DNA from: Agelaius tricolor
Taxonomy: Eukaryota > Chordata > Aves > Passeriformes > Icteridae
Assembly: GCA_023055355.1 (NCBI GenBank)
Contig: JALJCS010000024.1
Span: 8,633,501 to 8,697,500, forward strand
Direction of reading: 5' to 3'
Length of the DNA: 64,000 nucleotides
Shown here: positions 10,601-24,739 of the stretch, piece by piece
Layout of the letters: the number at the start of each line of letters is the position of its first letter
How positions within the stretch are numbered: the first letter of the stretch is position 1
The notes under the pieces: generated by a model
The model's input: only the letters and a program-made list of their open reading frames with translations
Database searches by the model: none
Told to the model about the DNA's origin: nothing
Made by a program: the position numbers and the translations under genes

Positions 10601-13600
10601 TGCGTCTGTCTGTACCGTGGGTGTCTGGCGCTGGCCCTGGCACCTCACCCTGTGACTTGCACATATGCTCTCTGTTCTGCTGCCTGTCAACCTGGCTGCA
10701 AGTCAGGCTTGCCAATCCAGGGCTTTGCCTGTGCTCTGAGCCTGGGTTTGCTCGGCAGCTCTGGCCCTGCTCAGACCAAACTCAGCCCTGTGCTCTGGCT
10801 TCAGGCAGTGACAGGAACGTTCCTGGGTGCAGGTGATGGGTAAGTACTGGTGATAAGGGAGGAGAGTTGCTTTGCACTGACCTTTCCATGACTAATAGTG
10901 TAACTGAGCTGTGATGTTCCCACCCACTTGGTCAGCAGAGTGGACCTGCCAGGATTGGTGCAGTGAGCAGGACGGGGGAAGCTGCTGTGTGCTTCCCTTG
11001 GGAGTGTGGCAGCCAGGGAGAGGGGGTGGAGAGCTCTGCTCTTGATCCACCTGGAAAAGGGAGACAAGACCGAGGGGAACTGAATTTTTCAATTTTCTAA
11101 CCCCCCCAATGGGTTGATGAAGGGGAGATGAAGCCAAGCTCCTCTCACAAAGGCATAGGAAAGGGGCAAGAAGCAACAGTCAGGAGTAACAGGAGGAGTT
11201 CATGCTGCTTGTAAGGAAAAGTGAAATCCCAGTGATAGTGCTTGAACCCAGGAGGGAACCAAGGAGGGTAGCAGAGGGGCTGTGAAATCTCCAGCCTCTG
11301 AGGTTTTCAAAATTTAATAGGCCAGGTTGCTCCAGCACTTGCCAAACTGAAGATTGGCCTTCAGTCAGCTGGATCTCTGGTTATCTGGTCCAAAGTTTTC
11401 AGTGGGTATTTGAAACTGTCCTAAGCCATGACTGCAGAGCATCTGTTGTGTTGCTACAGAGATCTGCAGGCAGATTAATCTTGAATGTTTTGTGTGGCTA
11501 TTTACCAACCAATCTTCCTGGACATGTTTTGATGCCTCATTCCTGCCTTGGAAAATTGGAGAAAAATTAGTGTCAGCTGCATGTATGAACATTGGTAAGC
11601 TTTCCTGAACCAGACCCCATGGAGAAACAGCGTTTATGTATCACAGATCTCTTGAACAATTGCCTAAAGATGCAGGCCTGTCCTGGGGGTTATGTGTGTG
11701 CAGCTGCAGAGCCCCTCAGCTGGGACACGGAGTTTGGTGTGAAAATCTGGCTTCTCCACTGCTGAGACCTTGGGAAGTTTAAAGTATCATCGCCCATCAC
11801 TGTAAACTGCAGTGTTTTATCTCTTTGAAACTAGGGCATTTATTTATGTGCCTTTGTACAGAATTAGGTGCAATCATTTCAGCATCTTTGTTCTAATAAC
11901 CATAGGCTTTCATGGTGCCAAACTAAGGTAAAAAACACCTCACAGATTGCCTTAATGTGTTGTCAATGAGAGCATAACCAAAGCTTTTCTAGAACCTTCT
12001 GTCTGTATGAGCCATGGGACCTTTAGTAATGATAAAACACAATAGATTGTGTTTCAATTTGCTGACATTTATTGTCATTATTTCAGATCATTAGACTGTC
12101 CAGCTTGGATTGAGTGCTTGTGTGGCCCAGTAGTTTGTTTCCAGCTGTGCCCATTGTCCTGATCTGGGAGCTAATGATGACAATGGCTGTGTCCATCTTG
12201 GTCTTGTATGTTTTTCAAGATAGTACTAAGGAATCATCACCTCAGATGATGAATTTTAGCTTCTTTTTGGTAGTGTGGCCTAAATTTCATTAAATGCATA
12301 AAGCCAGCTTAACAAAGTTCTATTTATATCTTAATAGAGCTACCCACTGACACTGCTGCAGATTTGGTTGTCTATATTATTAATAGGATTTGACCTAAAG
12401 CTAAAGCCTAGGTTGTGCTGGGAACCCTCAACTTCTGCTACTGCTAAACTTTGGGGTTAAATCAAATTTCTGGTCTGCAGTCAAGTGATGCATTTTCAGA
12501 AAAACTGCTGAAGCAATAGTCACATTTTGCATTTCTTTCCATAGATCTATAATTTTAACTTATGATACGCCTGAGTTTTTTCCCAAGGTCAAAGCTGACT
12601 TTTGATGGGAACAACTCAGGCTGTGTCCTGTGAAGTTGATGATGAGATTGATGTTAGGGGAGTGCTGCCAGCTCTGGGGAAATGCTCAGCTGAGCTTTCT
12701 GTCTTGTCTCTGAAGCACATAAGGTCTGCACAGATCTAGAAGTGTGCCATAGCCGTGCCTATTTTAGAAAGCAGCAAGCAGCACGAGCTGCAAATTTAAG
12801 TTGGCAGGAGAAGCCTGGCTGTTAAGCTGAAGCTGTCAGAAACTGCCACAGTGTTGGTTGGATGCTCGATTTACCTGTCCTGCTCAGAATTAGAAAGATG
12901 GAGCTTCTCAGGCCCTTTCTAAATACGAGGGTAAATAGTATTTTTGGAAATATATAGAAATCATGTACATTGGATGATTCCATCCTAGTAATTTTGCTAT
13001 CATACATGTGTTTTGTATGGTCAGTAATTATGTATTTATTACAGTGATGGATGCTTTCAGTATAGCTGTTGGCACCATGGCCATCAAAAAGCACAAATAT
13101 TTCAGTTCTGCATTCCATCTTTAATTCCAGTTACTTGCATAAACAATTTTTGAGACACTGCCTAACTTATGGGTCAAATTCAGTTGCTAAACCATCTAAT
13201 CCTCTCCTACTTTTCTGTATGTGGTTGTTTTCACTCATATATCCCAATAGTGAGTTACTTGCAAAAGCAGAAGTGTGTTCTTTCAAGACAATAAAAGGTA
13301 TTGAACATATCCCTTCTCCTGATAGTCCATTTCTGTGCCAGTTACGCTGCATGCTTAGAAAATGCTGTACTGGTTTACATTTTGGTAATAAAAAAAAAAA
13401 ATCTTTTTTCCATAGGTGAGCCTGTGAATCTTTTTTAAAGAGTTGCACATCCATTGTTGCTTAGAGAGACCTCAGCAGTGGGTAAACAACAAACCTTGAC
13501 ATTTTAAAGGAAAATTCCTACCCTTAGCTTGCCTTGTGGCTCTGTGCTGTGGATCTGGAAGGCAGATCGTGTCTCTTGTGCTGGAAGGCAAAGGACTGAA

Positions 13601-14236
13601 ATTTAGATAGCCCCTGTGAATTTTCTAGGGAAATCATTGTTAACTGTGCTGTGGGAAAAAAAAATATTACATGGGTGTTACTTCCATTGCACTGATATTA
13701 TGGTTCCATGAAGAATTAATGCTTACTAAAGAACTAACTGCTAAAGATTGGTCACAGGCTACCTGGCATTGCATCTTGGCAGCTCTGGGTAGCACTGAGG
13801 AGGGAGGGCTTTGGGTGGGCAGTAGGAGCTGCACATCCACAAATCCATTGGACAAAATGGTTTAAACAAATCACAAACAAATAAACAAATCACCCAATGT
13901 GTTCCACTCCTTCCTGTCTCTAGGCTGCTTCCAACATGGCTCTTGAATCTCACTGTCAGTGTTAAAATCTCTTTTCATCAATTTATTTCAGCTTTTATTG
14001 CATACTTCTTTCTAAGCATCCTGAAATGGTATGGCTTAAAGAAAGCAATAATGCAATAAATGACTGGAAAACTTTTAAATACAAACAATGTAATTATTAC
14101 AATAATTGCTGTTATATTAATATTCTCTGTATCTTTTCTGACTGCAGTTTATATTGTTTGTAAACTATTGGGAGGAGATGTTGTCTCTGGCTTTGTGTCA
14201 TAGGTAAACAGTTGTAGTATTTTTAATCCCAGACTA

Positions 14237-14256
14237 AAAGATAAGATCTTATCTTT
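14237..14256. repeat. 20-bp perfect palindrome
   Basis: AAAGATAAGA followed directly by its reverse complement, with no spacer. It contains two inverted GATA cores (AGATAA/TTATCT). It could be a paired GATA-factor site or a chance palindrome in AT-rich DNA. Confidence 0.6.
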
Positions 14257-17200
14257 AGGAAAATTTTGCCATATTTTGCAGGAACCCCTTCCTTTTTTGG
14301 TAGGATGTATGAGATTTACGTTCTCTGATGCCAGAGTTTCTTTTTGGTAGAATTTCATCATGGTATGTTGGTGCTCATTTTTTTGTAAATATGTTTAAAT
14401 TTCTAATAGTTTTTTGTCAATTGACTGCAAAGCTCTCACAGAAGGAGGGGATTTGCTTGTGCAGAACTGAGAAGAGATTTGTGACTTGTGTTGGGTAGGA
14501 TTAGTCAAGAGAAGAGGAGTCTGAAATACCAAAGTCTGAATTAAATGTTCCTTCTGTTAGATCACTCTGACTTTACATGTGTAAGACTTAATACATTTTG
14601 GGTTATTTTTGGCATGGGCATGAGTGGCTGACATTTGTCTATAGATGTAAGAGTGGAAATTGAAAGGTTAATTTGTTTGCCATCTTCCCCTAAGTTTTGA
14701 AAATAATATCTGGTCTTAGCTTGTCCAGTGGCTCAAGAAGGGAGGGAAGAGTTGGGCTTGAGAAAACTAACTGTAACAAAGCCAGTTTCCTGCTGCTAAC
14801 TCCATGCCCCTGGCAGCCTAAATATTCCTGCCCTTGATTTTTGTTTCTCTCTGGATCATATTTATGAGGAGATTTCATTTCAAAAAACAACCAGGATTGC
14901 AGCTGATGTCATCAGAAAAAACTTCACATGTGAAATACTTTCAAAAAAATCCTTAGAACCTAACTCTGGAATTTATTTTTTTAAATTTTATTTTTATTTT
15001 TTATTTTTACATGGTAGGAAAAGGCAGCATGGGCTGGCACCCAAGCCTTGAGCGTGCAGCCCCACCAAGGAATCTGTGCAGCCTGTCCCAGCACACCCCT
15101 GCCAGCAGCTGTCACTGTCACTTGCCAGTTCTTTAAAGCTCTTTAAAGGTGGCATAACGTGGTGGCAAAGAGATAACGTGCAGCTTTCTCCCCTAGAGGC
15201 AGGCTTAAGTTAATATTCCCCCAAAGGCCATTGTTACGGATAAGCGCAGCAGCAAAGTGGAAAAGCTCCAGGTTTCTCTGTGCTCACCCATCTCCCTTTC
15301 CCAGCTGGGTAGGGAAGCTGGGGTTTGAGGCAACTTTCCAATTTTACAATTTCTGCAGCTTTCATCAGTTACAATGACATGGATTCAATAGGTAGTTTAG
15401 AAAATTTTGTGATCTCTTCCAGGTCACACTGATAGCATGAGTGAGCTTTTGTGACCTGAAAGCTGAGTTGTTGGGGTGAAGATTATTTCAGCTCTGAGGG
15501 TTGGTACTGAGTCAAGCTTCTTTACTGAGTATGATTGTCTAGATAAAGGGAACCTGCTCCTAGCCACACATGGCACTCCTCTTCAAAAGACATTGAGACA
15601 ACCAAGTCCATCTTAAAAAAATCTGGCTAAAGTGCACTGCTTTGATTGTGTCCTGTTGCTCTCAGTTTGGAAGCATCAGATTCCTGTGTTCATTTCTTTG
15701 TCAGCAGGCTTTGATCATTTCATCATTGCAGAAGAGTGTCACTGCTGGTAGAATTTAAAATTGTTGGGGGAAAAGAATATAAGAATGATTCCAAGGAGAG
15801 GTGGAGCTGACAGGCCACGCTGGGGGTGCCTGCTGGGGACCAGCACAGGGTGGTTATGGAGATGTGTTGCTGAACACACTCCTTCCAGCTTTTTTGCTGT
15901 TAGAAGCCTTTTGACACCTGTGCCTGTATTCCAGAGGTGTCTCACAGTGGGTTGTGCAATGGGCCATTGCAGTCCCAATGAGGAGTGGCTGGCTGCCCAC
16001 CATCAAGCCAGATGAGCCTGCTGTACAGAAAAATGCAGACAAGTGTTTCTTTGCAGGAATTCCTCACTGTCATGCAACATTATCCCTTAACTGGGTGTAC
16101 GAGCACAGAAGCATGTTTCAGAAGCTGTATTTTTAAAAGTACACTCCACAATTTTGATTTTACATTACAGTTTAAGAAGTTCACGAGGGTTTTTTGCAGA
16201 GCTGTTGACATGACCCCAGTGCTGAAGCAGCAGCCAGCCCTGCAGTGCCTGTAGGAAAAGCCTGTCACATCCCAATGCCCAACCCAAATCACCAGGGTAA
16301 GGTGCTGGCAAGCTAAATGTGTCTTACCTGTGCCCAGAGCCTCAAGAAACCAGAAGTGCTAATGCAAGGGCTGCTGACTTATCAAAGGGCTGCAGCTACA
16401 TGCAAGAGGATTATTTTTACTAATACATGCTTAGAGTTTGTCAGGCTAATAAGGCTCTGCAACATCTCTTGTGAATGCACTGAAAGTTCAGTAGACTTCA
16501 TATTGCTCCTTCAGTTTGAAATGTGCAGTGTTCATCTTTACAGCTTGGAATTCCTTGTTTGTCCTGCTCATCATAATGTTTTAAAAATGATTCTAAAATT
16601 GATTCCTTAAAAGTTTTTGAGGTGAATACTCTTCATGGTCAAGACTAGCTGTACTGCCATGTATAATCCCATTGAAGCATAAGGAACTATGCATTTATAT
16701 AAGAAATAAAACTTCATCCTGTAGTTATTAAAATCTGCTCTCACCTTAGAATTAAAATTTTGAAGAACATTTCCTGAAAAAGTTTGATTCAAATAAGAAT
16801 ATTTAGATTTCAGATTTTAATACTATTACTCAGAGACCCATTGCAAATACAGCTTTGGTCACCTTTCCTATGCAGACACAGAAATTAAGCTATTATGCCT
16901 TAAAGTTAAACTCCCAGAGCCCCATCATTTATGAATTATTGTGCTGCAGATTGTTAATGGAATATATTATACTGGAAGTTTTATCTGCATCTGTCTTATA
17001 TAATTTAATGCAAATAAATTGTAGATAAAATATCCTAGGACATGAAATGTTTATTTGTGATAATAGTTCTGTTTATTCAGCTTGAGGAAACTGGAGGTGA
17101 AGTTAAGAGTAAGTACACTTAAAAGGAAGCAAGAAAACAGGTTTTAATTATGATTTAAAGTAAAATAAGCAAATAAGTCTAAAATAAAATGATTAAAGAT

Positions 17201-19414
17201 TGCTGTAGGTTGCTGCAGTGGTACATTAACATACTAAACTATTTAGAGTGTGACACATTTTCCACATCAGAATTAAACAAATAGCAGCTTAATACGTTAA
17301 GTCATCTCAGCGACATCTGCTCTGTCAGTTGCCTACGGGCTGGAAAATGAAGCGTTACAGCAAAGGATCCACAGATGGATCCAGCAGCTCGGGATTTGCT
17401 CTGAGTGCTGGAGGGCCTGGGGCCAATTCTGGGTCCCTTGGCACCAGCCATGTTGGTGATTTGCCTTTGGCCCCTGCCTTGGTTTGGTTCAAGGTGCTCA
17501 GCTGTGGGCGTTGTCGCCACTGTCCCATTTCCCCCACCACAGCCATAAAATCAGGGAGTGGGACAAAGAGGCCATTCCTGCTGTTTCCAAGAGGAATATC
17601 ACTTGCTGAGGGAGTATTTTTTCTTTTTTCTTTTTTTTTTTTTTCCCTGAATGTTTTTTTCCTTTCCTTGAGGCTACACTGGTGAGTGGAACTGCCCCAT
17701 CAGCTCTTTCAACACCCTGGGAAGGTCCCTTCAACACTCATGTGGTTGGTGATTTTTCTCCAAAGTAGTGTATCTCTAGGACTTAAATAAATACTTATAT
17801 GTAAAAAAAAATACTATAGTATCATAAATTTAGAGAGTATACAAGCAGAAGACAAAATCTTATGCATATTGCTGAGATCTCTAAATTAGGCCATGTTCAC
17901 GCTCAAGAACATTAAGGGAAAAATCACAAGCAGTGGAATCCATAATCATAAAATGGAGCAGAAACTGGAGCCTCATTTTTACCATTTGCATTTTGTTTAT
18001 GTTGTTCATACTGGAAAGGGATGAGAAGACTTTATAGAATGTTAAAGACTTCTAACCTTTTTCTGCAACTATGACAACTAGAACCAAATTCATCTAATAA
18101 AAAACTGAAGAACAGATTGCTGTGCAGTCACATATCCCTGAGGGATGGTACTTAATTTAAAACAACAAGTATTTCAAGGCTGTGATAGAACTTTGAGGGC
18201 TTAACAATACTTCTTATATTGCAGTCAAAACTCCCAGAGCTCCCATATGGAAGAGTCAGCCAAAATTCACAGTGCAGCCAGATTAGCAGTGTTAATCACA
18301 TTGCCTGTTCTTTAAACTGCAAGGAGCCTGGGCAGGGTGTGGAGGCTGGAAACTGGATACCTGTGCAGTAATGCCTGTGATCCTGAGGATATATTGTTAG
18401 GTGGGATTGGTATTTATTGTCTCAACAAAATCTCTACTTCTGAGGCGAATTGCAATGTCAAATGTGTAGCTTTTTAAGCTGCCTCGGTTTCTTTAAATGT
18501 TTATTTTGTGCATAGATTTAAAAAGTGTTTGGCTGCTCTACTTCTACTGTGAATTTTTGGTGGTGGATCACTGATGTCACTGTGTATCTAATACTTGGTT
18601 TGTAGGGTCAGTCCTCAGGTTAGGCTGCTGCAAATCTACATATTTATTGTGACTGGTAACAATGTGGGACAATAAATTAATTATGACATTTAAATCTAAA
18701 AGAAAGGAATTTATTTAGCCATTTAAGCATGAGTATAATATTAGTTTTTATTCTTTTAGAATCCAGTGATCTAAAGCTACAGATGAGAACTGTTGACACC
18801 CCCTTCAGGGCATTCCAAGCTCCTTTATGGCAGATCCAGGTAGAAGAGTTTTGGTTTCTTACTTAGGATACGTGGTACTATGATGGAAGGTGACTTGGTA
18901 AAAAAAAAAAAAAAAACCTGTATGGGCAAAATGCTGTGAATTACAGGTGTTCAGCAGCACTGAACACTGGGTCAGCTTTCAAAAGATACAAAATATGGGT
19001 TTGGAAGGGTAATTTTAATCACCCTGCTTTAAATTTGTGTGCTCACTCAGCTGTGATGGTATTCATGTGAGAGAGGGATTTAGAGAGCTCTGCTTTGTGT
19101 CATGCCAGGGTCCTGGCCCTGGGGGAAGTGGAGCAGGGCTGTGGACAGGCTGCATGGCAGAGGCTGGATGCTCAAGCAGGGTCTGCAGGAGCCAGGCTCC
19201 TTTGGGAGGCTGGGGGAGACCTCAGTGTCCTCATGTCCCACTGCTGGCCTGGAGAGAGGATGTGCCCAGGCTCTGCTCAGAGGTGGGGGCAAAAGCACAG
19301 GGCTCAAGCCCATGACAGCTTGCAACAGGGCAAAGTCTGATTAAGCAGAAGAGGAAGCAAAATTGCCAAGAAGATTGTAAAGCTCTGGAGGAGGGGAAGT
19401 GGCAGCCTTACATC

Positions 19415-19537
19415 CTTGGGGCTTTGAGGACAGGACGAGGCCCTGGGCAACCTGATCTAGTGGGATCTGTGCTGAGGAGGAGGCTGGACTGAATGACCTC
19501 CAGAGGTGCCTTCCAACCTAAATTATTCTGGTTCTAA
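19415..19537 (+). mobile_element. CR1 LINE 3' fragment
   Basis: Carries the CR1 3'-end signature: GGGCAACCTGATCTAGTGGGA, an internal deletion, then GGCTGGACTGAATGACCTCC and CCTTCCAACCTAAATTATTC. The orientation puts the 3' end at the right. Mildly diverged. Confidence 0.85.
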
Positions 19538-20570
19538 ATATAGCGTGTGGGAGTGCTAAACTTAACTTTGGCATGATTAAAATCACATTTAAAGCTAAAG
19601 CAGGACAGCAAGACAATGCTTCTGGGACTCTTGTGCAGCACTTCCAAAAAACACAGGCTCACATACATTTCCAGGGGAAGCTCAGTTGTTCTGAAGCACA
19701 GTGTTATACCAGAGTTACATGGTGATTTTAAAACCATAGCTGTGCCTCAGAGTGTGTGTGTGGTGCTTACATGTGCTTTGTAAGAGGTCAGATTTATTTC
19801 TGCAGGTCACAAACTGAACAGCTGAATGGATTCAAGGCTCCTAACTCCCATTCTGTGGCAGATAATTAAAAGATCTAATCTCTTGTACAGCTGACCTGAG
19901 AATAAATTTCTAATAGTCTGTAGATTTGCTGCACAGCAGAGTACACAGCTTCTTATTATAATTTAATATGTTGTTAGTACAGCTAGACTAATTTTGATAT
20001 AGTGTCTTGATTTATTTTCTTTTTGAGTGAATGTCAAAAATAAAAGAAATTCCTAGATAGGAGAGGTATAATCTCAGTAATATAAAACTTCCTGTAAAAT
20101 GATAGCAAAAAATACTGAGAAAAAGGAGCTTTTATTTAAAGATAGAGCAATTTAAAGTTAAAAGAAGCAAATATCATTACATTTTCTAATTATGTTCCAT
20201 AACTAATCATACAACCAATAAATGCATTGAAATGTGCCAAAGTTGAGGTTTAGCATATAAGTATTAAGGCTTTTGAGTAGGTCTGAGTGTGTTTGATAGG
20301 TTTTGGATTACTGCTTTAAATAAAATAAATTAAACCTTACTGTGTGAGTAGAATAATAAACTTTAAAGTGATTGTTATAATTCTACCTTTGTACAAATGT
20401 AATCTCACTGGTTGAACAGAGAACATACTAAATTAATGGAGAACTCCATCTCAGTAGTTTCAGAGGGATAATAATGAGTTTATTTTCTGTCTTTTTCTAG
20501 TTCTGGTAATTATTAACAGACCAAATATGGAACTGGGAAATCTGTCAGTCTGCTAGAGCATCTTTGGGGA

Positions 20571-20585
20571 CTGCTGCTGCTGCTG
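20571..20585 (+). repeat. Short (CTG)5 repeat
   Basis: Five CTG units in intron 1. Short and unremarkable, but a possible microsatellite. Confidence 0.7.
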
Positions 20586-23500
20586 TAGTGCTGGAGAATT
20601 GGGCACCTAGGCTCCCTGTCTGGAGGACAAAGAGATGACTCCCAGCAATTTTCCTTTACCCTTACCTGGTGCTAAGTGGAACTCACAGCTGAAATTAACC
20701 TAATCAATTTTTAAATAAGTGTTGATTACACCTGCATGGATATAACCACCCTAGCAGACTGTCAGTAATGGGGCTGAAGGCAGGAATTATGTGGCAGATT
20801 GGACCTGCAATTGGAAAGAAAGTTCAATAGAGGTTTAAAAGAAGCAAATGATCAAGTGCAGCAGAAAATATTCTTGAACTAGAGGTGCAGAGATTCTGCT
20901 GCTTTCTGAAGAGCCATACTGAATGGCCTTGTGTCAGTGGTGTATTTCTAAATCAAGATAATATTTCTATAATAATATAGAAAACCTCCATGACACCATC
21001 TTGAAAAAAGAATATTTACCCAAAAAATACTGTATTTTTTAGATGACAATTGTAGAATGACACAGTATTACTCATTTTTTTCCAAATGATTGCCACAAAT
21101 CTTTGGGACACTTTTTATTATTTTGGTTAAGACAAAGAATTGACAGCAGGTATTCCTTGTAAAATAACATTTTCTCAAGAAAATAATATGAAGAAAGGCC
21201 TATTTTGTGTGAATAGCAGGGCCCAAGATCAGACAGAGATCTGCTATTTCTCTACTCTAGAGAACCTATTGTTGTTCTCTTATTATTGAAAGTAGCAGTT
21301 GGTGGGGTTTGCATTTCCCCTGGTCCTTTTCTTTCCTCAGGACCACATCTGTGTTGGCCAGCAGTTGCCAGGTATTTGTATGCAGGGGTTTACTGTTTTA
21401 CAAATCTTCCCCTAAAAGAGGCAGCTTTGTTCTTTTTTCTTTTTTTTTTTCCTTCTCCTTCCTTTGTTTTTCACTTGGTCTGTAAAGTTTTGTAGATATG
21501 AGTCTACATTAAAGATACAGTTTGCACATTTATTTAATATTTGGTTATATCCTGAGCTTGCATAATCAGCATCTGGAAGTAAGAGTTTGTAACATTTTGA
21601 AAATAATCAGAAAGAGAATTTCTTCTTCCAGTGCCCAATTTTAAGTCTAGAGATTAAAGATGTTTCATTTTTATTATGCAATACCACACATTGTTAATTT
21701 TTGCCCAAGAGAAATGCTTAACCCATTAAATATTATGTCTTTGCTTTGAATAAAATATATTTGCACATTGTTTCATATACAGTGTTCTCACTGAGTGATT
21801 TTGTTTGGGAATTAACTCTTCTGATAAAATTTGCATTGCTATTGGCAGTAGCATTTCAGGAAACTTTAGCAAAGAATGGAAGACTGAAGTGTTACCTGAT
21901 CTCTCTATTTGTATAAAGCTCATGTTTACATAGAGGGAAGAACTGAAAACTTGTTCCTTTGAAAATTACAGCTGTCATTGAAAAGATGCCATGTTAGACT
22001 TACTCACAGTGCTCTGGAAATATGAAGGTGCCTAAAAGAATTGCTGTTATCAACTCAGTGGTGCAATGCAAGGTATTAAAACCTGTCTGCCCTGGGCTCT
22101 AGCTGGGTGTCAGACAGGGAACCTGTGACATGATGGGGTCATCAAGCTTGTATGGCTTGGAGCATAAGGGGAAGTTCATTGTTCTGTGCCAGACTGGAAT
22201 TCAGACCTGAGTTTTCAGCTCCATTTCAGCTCAGCATTGGAAGAGGGACTGAAATTGAGATAGCAGAGTTTCTAATGCTTAGTGACACAGCAAATGCTAC
22301 TAATAGACTCACAAAGAGTTGGAACTGATTTGTGATTGACAGCATGAAAAATGTTGTCAGAATGACTGAGTCTGGAAGCCAGGTCAAGTTAAGGCTTTCT
22401 GAAGTCATGGTGGCTAATTCAGAGTTTTCTGCTTTCGGCACCTAAGGTCTCATTGGTTGGGTGAGCTAGTTGGTTGTCAGTGGAGAGAAGCATTTCCATA
22501 AGATGTCACATTTTCCACAGCCCCAGTGACAGTTGTAGCTAAAATTATTACAGTGGTAAGGATTGGATTGCATTAAGGAATTGTTCCTAGTTCTCTGCTT
22601 ATTTAACATGTTAGCCCTTACTATGTCCTTTTCCTAGCTCTTATGTAAGAAACTCTATTGCTGAGAAAATTCAATTGCATCATATCATTTTTCAAACCCT
22701 GAGGAACCCATCAGTCTTTTCATGGAGTTGCATATTGTGCTTTGAATATGAAATTAATACTTACTGCTTCCAGCTTGATCAGTGTAACTTTATTAGGCTG
22801 TGTTTGTCTTAGGTACCTCACTCAGTGCTACAATCATGTCTGTGTTTTAAGAGAGCACCTCAAAAAGCACTTTTTGAAATTCAGGCCTGTTTCTACAGAA
22901 ACACTATTAAAATGAAGCAGTTTTAAAGTCCAGATAATGATAGTGCTTAGCAGTGCAGAAAAACAAGTGATACAGGAGAGAATGTTGATTTCATTCATTA
23001 CAAAGCAGAATTGTCTTCTTTAATTCAGTGAGAGCAGGGCTGTCACTCCAAATGATAGAGAGAAGTGGGATGTGGTAGAAAGGATATTTACCATCTGAGT
23101 CATCACGTACTTCAGGAGTATTTGGACTGACTCTTTGTTTGTTTTCTGTTTTGGAAATAAACGCTGGAAATGTGCTGTGGTAGCATCGACCACTTGTTCT
23201 TTCTGTGTGTTGCATTAAAGTAAAGTTGGGCTTCTCTTTAATTAAAACCATTATTTTTCTGTGGTGTTCTGGAAGCAGAGCAGTGCCAGACTGTGCTCTG
23301 CTGCTCCTTTGGTTCATGGTCAGCAGTGGGAAGGGTGAGCAGAGCTCCCAGGTGTCACAGCCCTGGGAAACAGTAAGGGAGGCTCCCTTCCTCCAGCAAC
23401 ACGGTGAAAGGAATGTTTGAAGAAACTGCCTGCCCAGGAGAAGGATTGAAGTTGGGAAAATGAGATGCTAAGGGCACTCAGGGAGAAGCATTTGTGGGAA

Positions 23501-23914
23501 AATAGAGCTAAAATATAAGTAAATGGACCTAGTAGCGAGTAAATTGGTCATTGGGTGTTACCCTGCTCTGGATGAGCCCAGTGCCTCATGTCCTCTGTTC
23601 TTAAACTGTGTGTGGGTTTTGTGGGGCTGCATGTGCTTATTGGGCTCCTTGCTGGCTGTGTGTGGACAAATCCCTGCACGCCCTTGTTCCCCAGATTTGG
23701 CTCTGCATAATTATCCTGCTTCTACACAAAGCCAACTGCCTGAAGAGCAGCTGTCAGTGCAAAGACCAAACCCATGTGCGAGCAACCATGGGGGTAGTGG
23801 AAGGGAGGCTGAAGTGCTTAAGGTGGGAGCGTTGGGAGTGCAGATCTTAGGATCTTCAGCTGGTCACCATGACTTTGAGAAACATTAAAAGTCTCTTTTC
23901 TCAGCCTGAGCGCT

Positions 23915-24461
23915 TGAAGAATGAGTCAGAGCTCTTCAGTTCTCGGTCTCAAGGTTGTTTATTGTGTCTTATCTATAAAAGTTTTTCTCTTGCTCTGCTG
24001 AGGTCTGTCCAGGAAGACAATTCCAGGCACTCTGCCTGCCCCCAGGGTGGTGTTATGTCTTTATACTAAAAACTACATATACAATGTTTACAATTACTTC
24101 CCAATACCTATCACCTATGTTAGACAGTGAGCTTCTACTCTAAACCAATCTAAAAGTGCCAACATCACAGCAGAAGATGGAGGCCAAGAAGAAGAAGGAG
24201 AAAGGCTGGACACACTCAGATTCCTCCATCTTGCCCCCTGAACTCCCATTCTAGAAACTCCAAAATCTATTTTTTCACCTCGTGATAACTTCACTATTAT
24301 TCCACTTAAAATGTTGTGGCTTGCTGATCTTCATAAAAGGTTGGTAACTTGCTCTATGGGTTATAATCAAACCCACAGGTGTTTTGGGCTCTGTGCCAGG
24401 GCTTCTGAGCCCCCTGGCAGGGGTCTTGGCCGTTCTAGACAGACAGAAAGAAGTTCCAACA
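23915..24461 (-). mobile_element. Endogenous retrovirus LTR, minus orientation (passerine type)
   Basis: About 547 bp that reads as an LTR on the minus strand. It starts TGTTGGAAC at 24461 and has a TATA-like TATAAAG (+ strand CTTTATAC, 24059-24066). About 100 bp downstream is a poly(A) signal AATAAA (+ strand TTTATT, 23958-23963). It ends near 23915. From memory it resembles a repeat common in songbird genomes. I see no flanking gag, pol or env sequence, so it is probably a solo LTR. I found no clean target-site duplication, so the ends are approximate. It is antisense to ABLIM2. Confidence 0.72.
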
Positions 24462-24717
24462 TGCAAACAGCCTCAGAGCTGGGCAGGCACAAGGAGGGGA
24501 TGTGCTGGAAGGTGTCGTGGCCCAAGCTGGGTCCTGGAAGAGCCATGTCTGTGATGGCCCAGCAGCCTGAGTCTGGCCCCAGTGGCATCTAGGTCAGGGG
24601 ACAGTGTCCTGCGTCACTGCTGCCTTAGCAGGTTGTTATTATAGACCCAAATTGGGGGGATTATTGGCAATTGGAGCAGCTTGCAGCCAGATGAAACTCC
24701 TGGTTTCCTTGCCCTTG

Positions 24718-24739
24718 GGAGGGGGAGGAGGAGGAGGAG
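24718..24739 (+). repeat. GGA-rich microsatellite
   Basis: A run of G and GGA/GAG units in intron 1. Simple sequence only. Confidence 0.6.

Noticed and set aside
10805..10839. A possible small exon between CTTCAG and GGGTAAGTAC, or an ATGG start stub at 10836.
   Set aside because: The donor is strong but the acceptor tract is weak, the 35-nt length would shift the ABLIM2 frame if inserted, and there is no CpG or promoter context for a first exon.
17329..17737. Overlapping frames on both strands in a GC-richer patch of intron 1.
   Set aside because: No domain, no splice-consistent exon and no recognised repeat match. The patch ends in a T-rich tract. It could be an unrecognised repeat fragment, but this cannot be supported.
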